Positions 1 through 6,170 of a stretch of DNA of 7,319 bases are shown here, in pieces. The DNA lies in contig JAJYTJ010000181.1 of NCBI GenBank assembly GCA_021793115.1, positions 1 to 7,319 of the forward strand, written 5' to 3'. A model generated the notes under the pieces. The model was given only the letters and a program-made list of their open reading frames with translations. It was not told the origin of the DNA and did not search any database. Origin of the DNA: Actinomycetes bacterium (GTDB taxonomy: Bacteria > Actinomycetota > Actinomycetes > Actinomycetales > Cellulomonadaceae). The position numbers were made by a program, and so were the translations under genes. Each line of letters begins with the position of its first letter. Within the stretch, counting starts at the first letter, position 1.

Positions 1-32
1 GCGGCGCCCGGCGGGGACGTACGCGTGGCCAT
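1..32 (-). CDS. Start of a divergent gene cut by the left edge, possibly DNA translocase FtsK
   Basis: On the minus strand an ATG at 32-30 opens a frame reading MATRTSPPGA before the window ends, so only ten codons are visible. Two things suggest a real start. A TANNNT-type -10 hexamer (TACCGT, 45-40) lies 7 nt upstream, and GAGGA lies just before the ATG, although its 2-nt spacing is short for a Shine-Dalgarno. The product is inference only. Actinobacterial FtsK proteins often begin with a short basic Met-Ala-Thr/Ser-Arg-Thr stretch, and ftsK is commonly found downstream of rnj on the same strand, as here. Ten residues cannot prove a family, so the gene symbol is left blank. Confidence 0.4.
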   Translation of the reverse strand, partial: MATRTSPPGA

Positions 33-39
33 GGTCCTC

Positions 40-45
40 ACGGTA
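40..45 (-). promoter_or_regulatory. Possible -10 element for the leftmost minus-strand gene
   Basis: The minus strand reads TACCGT at 45-40, matching the actinobacterial TANNNT -10 pattern. The ATG at 32 begins 7 nt after its last T, which would give a leaderless or nearly leaderless transcript. No convincing -35 is visible. It is one short match in a GC-rich region, so support is modest. Confidence 0.25.
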
Positions 46-104
46 GCCGCGGCACGCGCCGGGGCCCGGCGGCCGGGGCGCGTGTCGGGGACCCGTCGGC
101 CCCT

Positions 105-118
105 GGGTGCTAGCACCC
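105..118. repeat. Perfect 14-bp palindrome, candidate operator
   Basis: GGGTGCTAGCACCC reads identically on both strands, centred on TA at 111-112, with no spacer and no mismatch. It lies in the 137-bp region between the divergent minus-strand start at 32 and the GGDEF-EAL gene, so a dimeric regulator bound here could act on either gene. It also covers the alternative GTG at 107, which makes that codon a less likely translation start. I do not recognise it as a known box. With no loop it would make a poor RNA hairpin, so a DNA-level site is the better reading. Confidence 0.4.
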
Positions 119-169
119 CGATCTCGTCCGGATCCCTCAGCACGGCGGCGTCGCTGCCGACTCTCCGAC

Positions 170-1975
170 GTGAGCGTCGATCGACCACGGGCGGTGGGAC
201 GTGCGCTGCGCGGGCTCGTCGAGCCCGTGACGGTCGTCGCGCCCACGACGACGTGCGGCGAGATCGAGCGCTCGTTCCGGAACCGCTGGACCTCGTCGTC
301 GATCATCGTCACCTCGCCCCACCCGGGCGGTGACCCCGGCATCGTCAGCCGGTCGCGCTTCCTGGCCTCCATGGCGGGCCACCGGGGCTACGGCCGCCTG
401 CAGTGGGACAGCCGCCCCGTCGGCGAGCTCGCCTCCTGGAAGGTCCCCCCGCTGCCCGCCACCGCGTCGCTGCCGCAGGCCGTCGCGCTGCTCGGCACGA
501 ACCGGGAGGGCGACCACGACCTCGTGGTGGTCGACGAGGACCGCGTCCCGCTCGGCATCATCCGGCCGCTGCGGCTCATGCAGGCGCTCGCCGACCTCGC
601 CGTGCAGCAGGCGGCCACGGACGGTCTCACGGGGGGCGCCTCCCGCAGCCACTTCGTCGGGCTCCTCGCGGCCCGGCTGCCCGAGATCGGCACGACCATC
701 GGCGCCGTCGTCGTCGCGTTCCTCGACCTCGACCGGCTCAAGGCCGTCAACGACGCGCTCGGCCACTCGTGGGGCGACGCCCTGCTGCGCTCGGTGGTGC
801 GCCGCATCGGCGACCGGCTCGGCCCGGGCGACCTGCTGGGGCGGTTGGGGGGCGACGAGTTCGCGGTGGTGCGGTGCCTGCCCTCCGGAGACGTGTCGGA
901 CGCGGGTGGCCTCGCGCTCGCGCTCGGTGAAGAGCTGCGCGCCGCGGTCGACTCCGAGGACCCGCAGCTGCCCACCGCCGCACACTCGACCGCCAGCGTC
1001 GGCCTCGCGGTGGCGCTGTCGCCCGACACGTCGTCGGACGCCGTGCTGCACGCCGCGGACCAGGCGATGTATGCCGCGAAGGTGGCCGGCGGCAACCGGG
1101 TCAGCCTGGCGGGCGCGGAGGCGCCCCGACCGCGCGCCTGGGCGGAGAGCCGCCACCTCGAGGTGCACTACCAGCCGATCGTCGACCTGCAGGGCGGCCG
1201 GATCGTCGCGGTCGAGGCGCTGCTCCGGCGCCGCACCCCGGACGGCGGCCTCGACGGGCCGGCCACGGCGCTGGACGAGGCCGCGCGGGCCGGACTGACG
1301 CTCGACCTGGACCGTTGGGTGCTCGAGCGGTCGTGCCAGGACATGGTCTCGTGGCGCGACGAGATGGGCGACGACGCCCCCACCGCCGTGCACGTCAACC
1401 TCGCCGCCGACTCGCTGTCCCACCCCGACCTGGTGACCGCGCTCCTGTCGACGATCGACGCGTCCGGCCTGCCGCGCGGGTGCGTGCGGCTCGAGCTGTC
1501 GGAGCGGGCGGGCGTCCCCGACCTCACCAGGGCGCTCGGCAGCCTCAACGAGCTCGCCACGGCGGGTGTGCGGATCGCGCTCGACGACCTCGGCGCCTCG
1601 CTCGACACGCTGCGCGTGCTGGACCGCCTGCCGATCGAGACGATCAAGCTCGACCGGAGCCTCGTCGTCGGCGCCGGCGCCCGCGAACCCGTCGACACCG
1701 AGGTGCTCTCGCTCGTCGTCCGGCTCTCGCAGCGGTTCGGGCTCGAGATCGTCGGCGAGGGTGTGGAGGAGCCGCTCGACGAGATGACGCTGCGGTGCGC
1801 CGGCGTCGGGCTGGCCCAGGGCTTCCGGTACAGCCGCGCCCTGCCCGCGCACGAGGTGGTCCCGGCGATGCGGGCCTCGGCACGACCGGCCGCCGGTGGT
1901 CGGCGCGCGCGGCCGTCGGGCGTGCTCCCTGAGGCCCGGCCCGCGTCCGACCCGGCGCTGCCGCTGGCAACCTGA
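170..1975 (+). CDS. CBS-like/GGDEF/EAL cyclic di-GMP turnover protein (601 aa)
   Basis: Likely makes and/or hydrolyses cyclic di-GMP in the cytosol; no membrane segment is seen. Residues ~18-140 look like a divergent CBS pair, a possible ligand-sensing module, including the Arg-x-x-Phe and Gly-Tyr-Gly-Arg pattern often seen before GGDEF domains. The GGDEF domain (~150-305) starts at Asp-Gly-Leu-Thr (151-154) and keeps metal Asp186, Asn194 and an intact GGDEF at 227-231. Its inhibitory I-site is degraded: Gly218-Pro-Gly-Asp221 where RxxD is expected. The EAL domain (~330-570) has Glu349-Ala-Leu, Asn410, Glu445, Asp472-Asp473, Lys493, Glu530 and Gln550, the usual metal and catalytic set. Loop 6 is altered (DDLGASLDTL instead of DDFGTGYSSL). 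The last ~30 residues are Arg/Ala/Pro-rich and probably disordered. GTG at 170 is preferred because the residues before it look non-coding and the only upstream start (GTG 107) lies in a palindrome. No clear Shine-Dalgarno precedes either. Net activity cannot be read from sequence. Confidence 0.93.
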   Translation: MSVDRPRAVGRALRGLVEPVTVVAPTTTCGEIERSFRNRWTSSSIIVTSPHPGGDPGIVSRSRFLASMAGHRGYGRLQWDSRPVGELASWKVPPLPATASLPQAVALLGTNREGDHDLVVVDEDRVPLGIIRPLRLMQALADLAVQQAATDGLTGGASRSHFVGLLAARLPEIGTTIGAVVVAFLDLDRLKAVNDALGHSWGDALLRSVVRRIGDRLGPGDLLGRLGGDEFAVVRCLPSGDVSDAGGLALALGEELRAAVDSEDPQLPTAAHSTASVGLAVALSPDTSSDAVLHAADQAMYAAKVAGGNRVSLAGAEAPRPRAWAESRHLEVHYQPIVDLQGGRIVAVEALLRRRTPDGGLDGPATALDEAARAGLTLDLDRWVLERSCQDMVSWRDEMGDDAPTAVHVNLAADSLSHPDLVTALLSTIDASGLPRGCVRLELSERAGVPDLTRALGSLNELATAGVRIALDDLGASLDTLRVLDRLPIETIKLDRSLVVGAGAREPVDTEVLSLVVRLSQRFGLEIVGEGVEEPLDEMTLRCAGVGLAQGFRYSRALPAHEVVPAMRASARPAAGGRRARPSGVLPEARPASDPALPLAT

Positions 1976-2014
1976 GGCCCCCCACGGGCGGGGGCCCGAT
2001 GAGGACGGGGCCCC
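1976..2014 (+). terminator. GC-rich alternative hairpins after the GGDEF-EAL gene
   Basis: Right after the TGA stop, GGCCCCC (1976-1982) pairs perfectly with GGGGGCC (1990-1996) around a 7-nt loop. A second stem, GGGGCCC (1991-1997) with GGGCCCC (2008-2014), uses a 10-nt loop. The two share bases 1991-1996, so only one can form at a time. No T-tract follows, so this is not a classical intrinsic terminator. GC hairpins without a U-run are common after high-GC actinobacterial genes and may end transcription or block 3' decay. Confidence 0.5.
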
Positions 2015-2065
2015 TTGGCGAGCACCGTCGTCCCCGTCACCAGCCGGTGGCACCGGCACCTGACA

Positions 2066-2070
2066 GGGAG
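2066..2070 (+). promoter_or_regulatory. Ribosome binding site of the 35-codon ORF
   Basis: GGGAG lies 6 nt upstream of the ATG at 2077, close to ideal strength and spacing. It is one of only two convincing Shine-Dalgarno sequences in the window (the other precedes rnj), and it is the main reason for reading the small ORF as real. Confidence 0.45.
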
Positions 2071-2076
2071 AAGACG

Positions 2077-2184
2077 ATGCTCGCCGACCTCGCCACCGCC
2101 GGGGCGCTCGCCCGCCACCAGGCCGACGAGCTCGAGCGTCGCCACGCGCTCGGCGCGGAGGACCGGGCTACGCCTCGACGATGA
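2077..2184 (+). CDS. Small hypothetical protein (35 aa) overlapping the rnj 3' end in antisense
   Basis: I do not recognise this peptide. It begins MLADLATAGALARHQADE and continues as a charged stretch ending in Arg-Arg, with TGA at 2182-2184. Nothing suggests a signal peptide or membrane segment. The first two thirds could form a helix, and the end is basic. Support comes from GGGAG 6 nt before the ATG and from codon use. From the ATG to about codon 30 almost every third base is G or C, while the same frame upstream (1999-2076) has many A/T third bases, so the coding signal begins at this ATG. The bias weakens in the last five codons, where the frame overlaps the 3' end of rnj by 17 bp on the opposite strand. 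It lies about 100 bp past the GGDEF-EAL stop, so it could share that transcript or have its own promoter. A chance ORF remains possible. Confidence 0.45.
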   Translation: MLADLATAGALARHQADELERRHALGAEDRATPRR

Positions 2185-3853
2185 CCGGGATGATCATCGG
2201 CCGCCGGCGGAGCCGGGACGCCACCCACCGCCCCACCACGCGGCGCACCACCTGCTGCAGCTGCTGGGTGTCCATCGTGCCGCCCGCGACGGCAGCCTCG
2301 AGGGCGCTCGTCAGCTCGGGCAGCACCTCGCCGAACACCTCGTCCTCCTCCGCGACGCCGCGCGCGTGGATCTGCGGCCCCGCGAGCACCTTGCCGTCGG
2401 CCGACGAGACGACGGCGAAGATCGACACGAAGCCCTCCTCGCCGAGGATGCGGCGGTCCTTGAGCTCAGCCTCGGTCACGCCGCCGACGCTCGATCCGTC
2501 GACGTAGACGTAGCCGCACGGCACGGCGCCGACGATCGACGCGCGGCCGTCGGCGAGGTCCACCACGACGCCGTCCTCGGCGAGCATGACGCCCGCCGCC
2601 GGCACGCCCGTGAGCACGGCCAGCGCGCCGTTGGCGACGAGGTGACGCACCTCGCCGTGGATGGGCATGACGTTGCGCGGCCGCAGCACGTTGTAGACGT
2701 AGACGAGCTCGCCGGCCGCGGCGTGGCCGGAGACGTGCACCTTGGCGTTGCCGGAGTGCACCACGCGCGCGCCGAGCCGGGTGAGGCCGTTGATGACGCG
2801 GAACACCGCGTTCTCGTTCCCCGGGATGAGCGACGACGCGAGGATCACGGTGTCGCCCGGGCCGACCTTGATCTTGTGGTCGTTGTTGGCGATGCGCGAC
2901 AGCGCGGCCATCGGCTCACCCTGCGAGCCGGTGCACATGAGCACCACCTGCTCGTCGGGCAGGGTGCCGGCCTCCTTCTGGTCCACGAGCACGTCCTCGG
3001 GCACCCGCAGGTAGCCGAGCTCGGCGGCGATGGCCATGTTGCGGACCATCGAGCGGCCGACGAACGCCACCTTCCGCTCGTGCGCCGCCGCGGCGTCGAG
3101 CACCTGCTGGACGCGGTGGACGTGCGAGGCGAAGGACGCGACGACGATGCGGCGCGCCGACTCCGAGAACACGCGGTCCAGCACCGGGCCGATCTCGCGC
3201 TCCCCGGCGACGAAGCCCGGGACCTCGGCGTTCGTCGAGTCGACCATGAAGAGGTCGACCCCCTCCTCGCCCAGGCGCGCGAACGCCCGCAGGTCCGTGA
3301 TGCGCCCGTCGAGCGGCAGCTGGTCCATCTTGAAGTCGCCGGTGTTGAGCACGGTGCCGGCGGGCGTGCGGATCGCGACCGCGAGCGCGTCCGGGATCGA
3401 GTGGTTGACGGCGACGAACTCGCAGTCGAACGCGCCGAACCGCTCCCGCTGGCCCTCCTTCACGGCGAACGTGAACGGGGTGATCCGGTGCTCCTTGAGC
3501 TTCGCCTCGACGAAGGCCAGCGTGAGCTGCGAGCCCACCAGAGGGATGTCCGGCCGGTGCCGCAGCAGGTACGGCACGCCGCCGATGTGGTCCTCGTGGC
3601 CGTGCGTGAGGACGATCGCCTCCACGTCGGCCAGCCGGTCGTGGATGTAGTCGAAGTCCGGGAGGATGAGGTCGACGCCGGGCTGGCTGTCCTCGGGGAA
3701 GAGCACCCCGCAGTCGACGACGAGCAGACGCCCGTCGTACTCCAGCACGGACATGTTGCGCCCGACCTCGCCGAGGCCGCCGAGCGCGACGACGCGGAGC
3801 GCGCCGGGGGCCAGGGGTGGGGGCAGGGTCAGCTCGGGATGCGGGTGACTCAC
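2168..3853 (-). CDS. rnj: Ribonuclease J (metallo-beta-lactamase/beta-CASP nuclease, 561 aa)
   Basis: RNase J matures and degrades RNA as an endonuclease and 5'-3' exonuclease, using a two-metal site in the cytosol. The metallo-beta-lactamase core shows the signature HGHEDH at 84-89, then His150 in NHSIPDA, Asp172 in GDFK and Asp204 in DSTN. The beta-CASP part follows with FASHVHR (240-246), CTGSQGEP (306-313), HVSGHA (372-377) and PIHGE (396-400), then the usual C-terminal domain. Length matches actinobacterial RNase J (about 560 residues). The GTG at 3853 is chosen because TGGAGA lies just upstream and the protein then starts shortly before the conserved LRVVALGGLGEVGRN block; the frame stays open further upstream but only through antisense dapA sequence. 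It lies 28 nt after dapA, probably in the same transcript, and ends in TAG. No key residue is missing. Confidence 0.97.
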   Translation of the reverse strand: MSHPHPELTLPPPLAPGALRVVALGGLGEVGRNMSVLEYDGRLLVVDCGVLFPEDSQPGVDLILPDFDYIHDRLADVEAIVLTHGHEDHIGGVPYLLRHRPDIPLVGSQLTLAFVEAKLKEHRITPFTFAVKEGQRERFGAFDCEFVAVNHSIPDALAVAIRTPAGTVLNTGDFKMDQLPLDGRITDLRAFARLGEEGVDLFMVDSTNAEVPGFVAGEREIGPVLDRVFSESARRIVVASFASHVHRVQQVLDAAAAHERKVAFVGRSMVRNMAIAAELGYLRVPEDVLVDQKEAGTLPDEQVVLMCTGSQGEPMAALSRIANNDHKIKVGPGDTVILASSLIPGNENAVFRVINGLTRLGARVVHSGNAKVHVSGHAAAGELVYVYNVLRPRNVMPIHGEVRHLVANGALAVLTGVPAAGVMLAEDGVVVDLADGRASIVGAVPCGYVYVDGSSVGGVTEAELKDRRILGEEGFVSIFAVVSSADGKVLAGPQIHARGVAEEDEVFGEVLPELTSALEAAVAGGTMDTQQLQQVVRRVVGRWVASRLRRRPMIIPVIVEA

Positions 3854-3856
3854 GAT

Positions 3857-3861
3857 TCTCC
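3857..3861 (-). promoter_or_regulatory. Ribosome binding site fixing the rnj GTG start
   Basis: The minus strand reads GGAGA at 3861-3857, followed by ATC and then GTG at 3853. It sits in the 28-nt gap between the dapA stop and rnj and supports GTG over any upstream codon in the open frame. Confidence 0.6.
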
Positions 3862-3881
3862 AGGGGGTGGGTGCCGCCGGG

Positions 3882-4799
3882 TCAGCCGGCGACGACGTCG
3901 ATGACACCCGCCGCCGCGAGCGCGGCGCGTAGCGCCGGCAGCTCCTCGTCGGGCAGCGGGGTGATGGGCAGGCGGGTGGCACGGCTCGGGATGAGGCCGA
4001 GCAGCTCGAGCGCCGCCTTCGTGGTGGGGGCCTGCTGGCCGGCGCCGTTGAGGGCGTCGATCGCGGGTGCCGCGGCACGGAAGGCCGCCAGCGCGCCCGC
4101 GGTGTCCCCGGCCTGCCACGCCCGGGCGACGCGCGCCAGCAGCGGCGTGACGACGTGGCCGGCGACCGAGACGATGCCCGCGCCACCGCACGCCAGCAGC
4201 GCGAGGTACAGGCTGTCGTCGCCCGCGTAGTAGGCCAGCCCGGTGTCGCGCATCACCTTGGCGGAGCCGTACACGTCCCCGGCGGCGTCCTTGACGCCGA
4301 CGATCCGCGGGTGCTCGGCGAGGCGGGCGAACGTGGCCGGCGCGACGCGGACCCCCGCACGCCCCGGGATGTCGTAGACGAGCACGGGCAGGTCCGTGGA
4401 GCTCGCGACGGTCTCGATGTGCGTGGCCAGGCCGGCCTGCGAGGGCCGCGAGTAGTAAGGGCTCACCACCAGCAGGCCGTGGGCGCCGGCCTCGGCGGCC
4501 TGCTCGGCCATGCGCACGGCGTGCGCCGTGTCGTTCGAGCCGGCGCCCGCGACCACGAAGGCCCGGTCCCCCACGGCCTCGACGACGACGGCGACGAGCT
4601 CGGCCTTCTCCGGCGCGTGCGTCGTCGGCGCCTCGCCGGTGGTGCCGTTGAGCACCAGCCCGTCGTTGCCCGCGTCGACCAGGTGGGTCGCCAGGGCCAC
4701 CGCCGCGGCGAGGTCGACGTCGCCGTCGGGCGTCATCGGAGTGACCATGGCGGTGAGCACGGACCCGAAGGGCCGCGCGGCGGTGCTGGCGGGCGGCAT
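3882..4799 (-). CDS. dapA: 4-Hydroxy-tetrahydrodipicolinate synthase (305 aa)
   Basis: DapA condenses pyruvate with aspartate semialdehyde, the first committed step to diaminopimelate and lysine, feeding peptidoglycan and protein synthesis in the cytosol. The TIM-barrel family motifs are all present. Lys170 in VGVKDAAGD is the Schiff-base lysine. Thr53/Thr54 in NGTTGE and Tyr142 form the proton relay, Arg147 in YDIPGRAG binds the semialdehyde carboxylate, and Tyr116 in SPYYSRPSQ is the residue contributed by the partner subunit. These line up with E. coli DapA at a constant offset of nine residues. Length is normal. The ATG at 4799 is preferred over the internal ATG (Met18), because the latter would remove the first conserved strand (FGSVLTAMVTP). 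No Shine-Dalgarno precedes it; the start lies 9 nt past the dfrA stop, so coupled or leaderless initiation is possible. Confidence 0.97.
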   Translation of the reverse strand: MPPASTAARPFGSVLTAMVTPMTPDGDVDLAAAVALATHLVDAGNDGLVLNGTTGEAPTTHAPEKAELVAVVVEAVGDRAFVVAGAGSNDTAHAVRMAEQAAEAGAHGLLVVSPYYSRPSQAGLATHIETVASSTDLPVLVYDIPGRAGVRVAPATFARLAEHPRIVGVKDAAGDVYGSAKVMRDTGLAYYAGDDSLYLALLACGGAGIVSVAGHVVTPLLARVARAWQAGDTAGALAAFRAAAPAIDALNGAGQQAPTTKAALELLGLIPSRATRLPITPLPDEELPALRAALAAAGVIDVVAG

Positions 4800-4805
4800 G
4801 GGGGC

Positions 4806-4811
4806 AGGCTA
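4806..4811 (-). promoter_or_regulatory. Possible -10 element for leaderless dapA transcription
   Basis: The minus strand reads TAGCCT at 4811-4806. Its first three bases are the dfrA TAG stop codon. Exactly six nt (GCCCCC) separate it from the A of the dapA ATG, the spacing expected if transcription begins on the ATG. dapA has no Shine-Dalgarno, which fits. There is no visible -35, and the stop codon supplies the TA for free, so coincidence is a real alternative. Confidence 0.3.
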
Positions 4812-5357
4812 CCGCCCCGACCCGCTGGCGGCCGGGCCCGTCCGCGCCACGCGCCGCGTGTGGCTGACGAAGCGGTAGCGGGTGCCGGTGCGGGACGTGA
4901 GCCACGGGCCCGCCACGGCCCGCCACAGCGCGGCGTCCACGACCGGGGCCCACGCGTCCCCGGCCACCCGCAGGTCCACCTCGGTCACCTCGAGCCGGTC
5001 GGCCAGGGGCAGGGCTGCCGCGTACACCGCAGCGCCGCCGATCACCCAGGCCTCGTCGTGCTCGTCGTACGCGGCGTCCAGCGCCTCGCGGAGCGAGCGC
5101 GCCACCTGGGCCTCGGGCGCGACGAACCCGGGGTCCCGGGACAGGACGAGGTTGGGTCGCCCGGGAAGGGGCCGGAACCGCTCCGGCAGCGACTGCCAGG
5201 TGGCGCGGCCCATGACCACGGGGAAGCCGTTCGTCAGCTGACGGAAGTGCGCGAGGTCCTCGGGGAGGTGCCAGGGCAGCGTGCCGTCGCGGCCGATGAC
5301 CCCCGCGCTCGTCTGCGCCCAGACGAGCCCCAGGCGCCCGGCCCGGTCTGCCGTCAC
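4809..5357 (-). CDS. dfrA: Dihydrofolate reductase (182 aa)
   Basis: DHFR reduces dihydrofolate to tetrahydrofolate with NADPH, regenerating the folate that thymidylate synthase oxidises. Visible hallmarks are [17 protein letters not shown] (19-35), covering the Met20-type loop with Trp29 and the substrate-binding acidic Asp34 (equivalent to E. coli Asp27); [10 protein letters not shown] (49-58) of the cofactor site; the Arg-Pro-Leu-Pro-Gly-Arg run near 62-67; and WVIGGAAVY (104-112) with the conserved Gly-Gly. The last ~13 residues after YRFVSHTRR are a short Gly/Ala/Ser tail. The frame is open far upstream within thyA, but the conserved protein begins only at the GTG, whose GTGA overlaps the thyA TGA stop. 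Upstream Shine-Dalgarno is weak (GGTGG), so translation probably depends on ribosomes finishing thyA. No obvious antifolate-resistance change can be called by eye. Confidence 0.97.
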   Translation of the reverse strand: MTADRAGRLGLVWAQTSAGVIGRDGTLPWHLPEDLAHFRQLTNGFPVVMGRATWQSLPERFRPLPGRPNLVLSRDPGFVAPEAQVARSLREALDAAYDEHDEAWVIGGAAVYAAALPLADRLEVTEVDLRVAGDAWAPVVDAALWRAVAGPWLTSRTGTRYRFVSHTRRVARTGPAASGSGR

Positions 5358-6166
5358 ACCGCCACCGGCGCCTTGATGGCGGGGTGGTGCTGGTAGCCGA
5401 CGATCTCGACGTCCTCGTACGTGTAGGCGTCGATCGACGGCGCCGGGTGCAGCACGAGCCGCGGCGCCGGGTACGGGTCCCGGCTCAGCTGCTCGCGCAC
5501 CTGCTCGACGTGGTTGTCGTAGATGTGGCAGTCGCCGCCGGTCCAGACGAAGTCGCCGACCTCGTACCCGGCCTGCTGCGCGACCATGTGGGTGAGCAGG
5601 GCGTAGGACGCGATGTTGAACGGCACCCCGAGGAACAGGTCCGCGCTGCGCTGGTAGAGCTGGCAGCTCAGGCGCCCGCCGGCGACGTAGAACTGGAAGA
5701 ACGCGTGGCAGGGCGCCAGCGCCATCGCCGGGATGTCGGCGACGTTCCAGGCCGAGACGATGTGCCGGCGGGAGTCGGGGTCGCGCCGCAGGTTCTCGAT
5801 CACCTCGGCGATCTGGTCGACGTGCCGGCCGTCCGGCGCGGGCCAGCTGCGCCACTGCACGCCGTACACCGGCCCGAGCTCGCCGTCCGCGTCCGCCCAC
5901 TCGTCCCAGATGCTCACCCCGTGCTCGCGCAGCCACCCCACGTTGGACTCGCCGCGCAGGAACCACAGCAGCTCGTACACCACCGACTTCAGGTGCACAC
6001 GCTTGGTGGTCACGAGCGGGAACCCGGCCGAGAGGTCGAAGCGCATCTGGTGGCCGAACACGCTGCGGGTGCCCGTCCCGGTGCGGTCCGCCTTCGGCGT
6101 CCCGGTCTCGAGCACGAGCCGCAGCAGGTCCTCGTACGGCGTGGGGATACCGGTCACGGGCGACAT
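5354..6166 (-). CDS. thyA: Thymidylate synthase ThyA (270 aa)
   Basis: ThyA methylates dUMP to dTMP using methylenetetrahydrofolate, leaving dihydrofolate for DfrA. The classical fold is complete: DRTGTGT with Arg28 (27-33), the DSRR arginines (131-134), nucleophile Cys153 in [16 protein letters not shown] (172-176), Asn184 in GVPFNIASY, and [11 protein letters not shown] (212-222). The C-terminus IKAPVAV closes the active site as in other family members. The body resembles the mycobacterial enzyme closely. The exact start is unsettled: ATG 6175 and GTG 6157 are in frame, all three lack a Shine-Dalgarno, and mycobacterial ThyA begins right at the TPYEDLL motif, which favours a short N-terminus. 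GTG 6157 lies 7 nt after a TAGCAT hexamer and would fit a leaderless message of 267 codons. First gene of the thyA-dfrA-dapA-rnj array; it shares GTGA with dfrA. Confidence 0.97.
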   Translation of the reverse strand: MSPVTGIPTPYEDLLRLVLETGTPKADRTGTGTRSVFGHQMRFDLSAGFPLVTTKRVHLKSVVYELLWFLRGESNVGWLREHGVSIWDEWADADGELGPVYGVQWRSWPAPDGRHVDQIAEVIENLRRDPDSRRHIVSAWNVADIPAMALAPCHAFFQFYVAGGRLSCQLYQRSADLFLGVPFNIASYALLTHMVAQQAGYEVGDFVWTGGDCHIYDNHVEQVREQLSRDPYPAPRLVLHPAPSIDAYTYEDVEIVGYQHHPAIKAPVAV

Positions 6167-6170
6167 GCTA
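6165..6170 (-). promoter_or_regulatory. Possible -10 element upstream of thyA
   Basis: The minus strand reads TAGCAT at 6170-6165, a good TANNNT match and A/T-rich against a nearly all-GC background. Seven nt later lies the in-frame GTG at 6157, consistent with leaderless initiation there. If this element is real, the ATGs at 6175 and 6166 lie upstream of the transcript and thyA starts at 6157. No -35 is recognisable. Confidence 0.3.

Noticed and set aside
105..118. CIRCE/HrcA-type heat-shock operator
   Set aside because: CIRCE has TTAGCACTC and GAGTGCTAA separated by nine bases. Here the half-sites are in the opposite order and abut, so only the GTGCTA core is similar.
25..333. 102-codon plus-strand ORF starting near the left edge
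   Set aside because: Low-complexity Arg/Ala/Thr product overlapping the start of the GGDEF-EAL gene in another frame, with no ribosome site.
137..2059. 640-codon open frame on the minus strand
   Set aside because: It lies antisense to the GGDEF-EAL gene, its product is Arg/Gly/Ala/His-rich with no family motif, and high GC leaves such frames open by chance.
2015..3904. 629-codon open frame on the plus strand
   Set aside because: It is antisense to rnj, which has complete catalytic motifs; the product is low-complexity His/Arg/Asp/Val-rich.
2168..4186. Long 672-codon version of RNase J
   Set aside because: The extra N-terminus is dapA sequence read out of frame; a Shine-Dalgarno and family length support GTG 3853.
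4155..5396. 413-codon plus-strand frame across dapA and dfrA
   Set aside because: Antisense shadow of two well-supported genes, with no recognisable domain.
4809..5966. Possible 385-aa fusion with DHFR at its C-terminus
   Set aside because: The first ~200 residues are the thyA region read in another frame; DHFR homology begins at the GTG at 5357.
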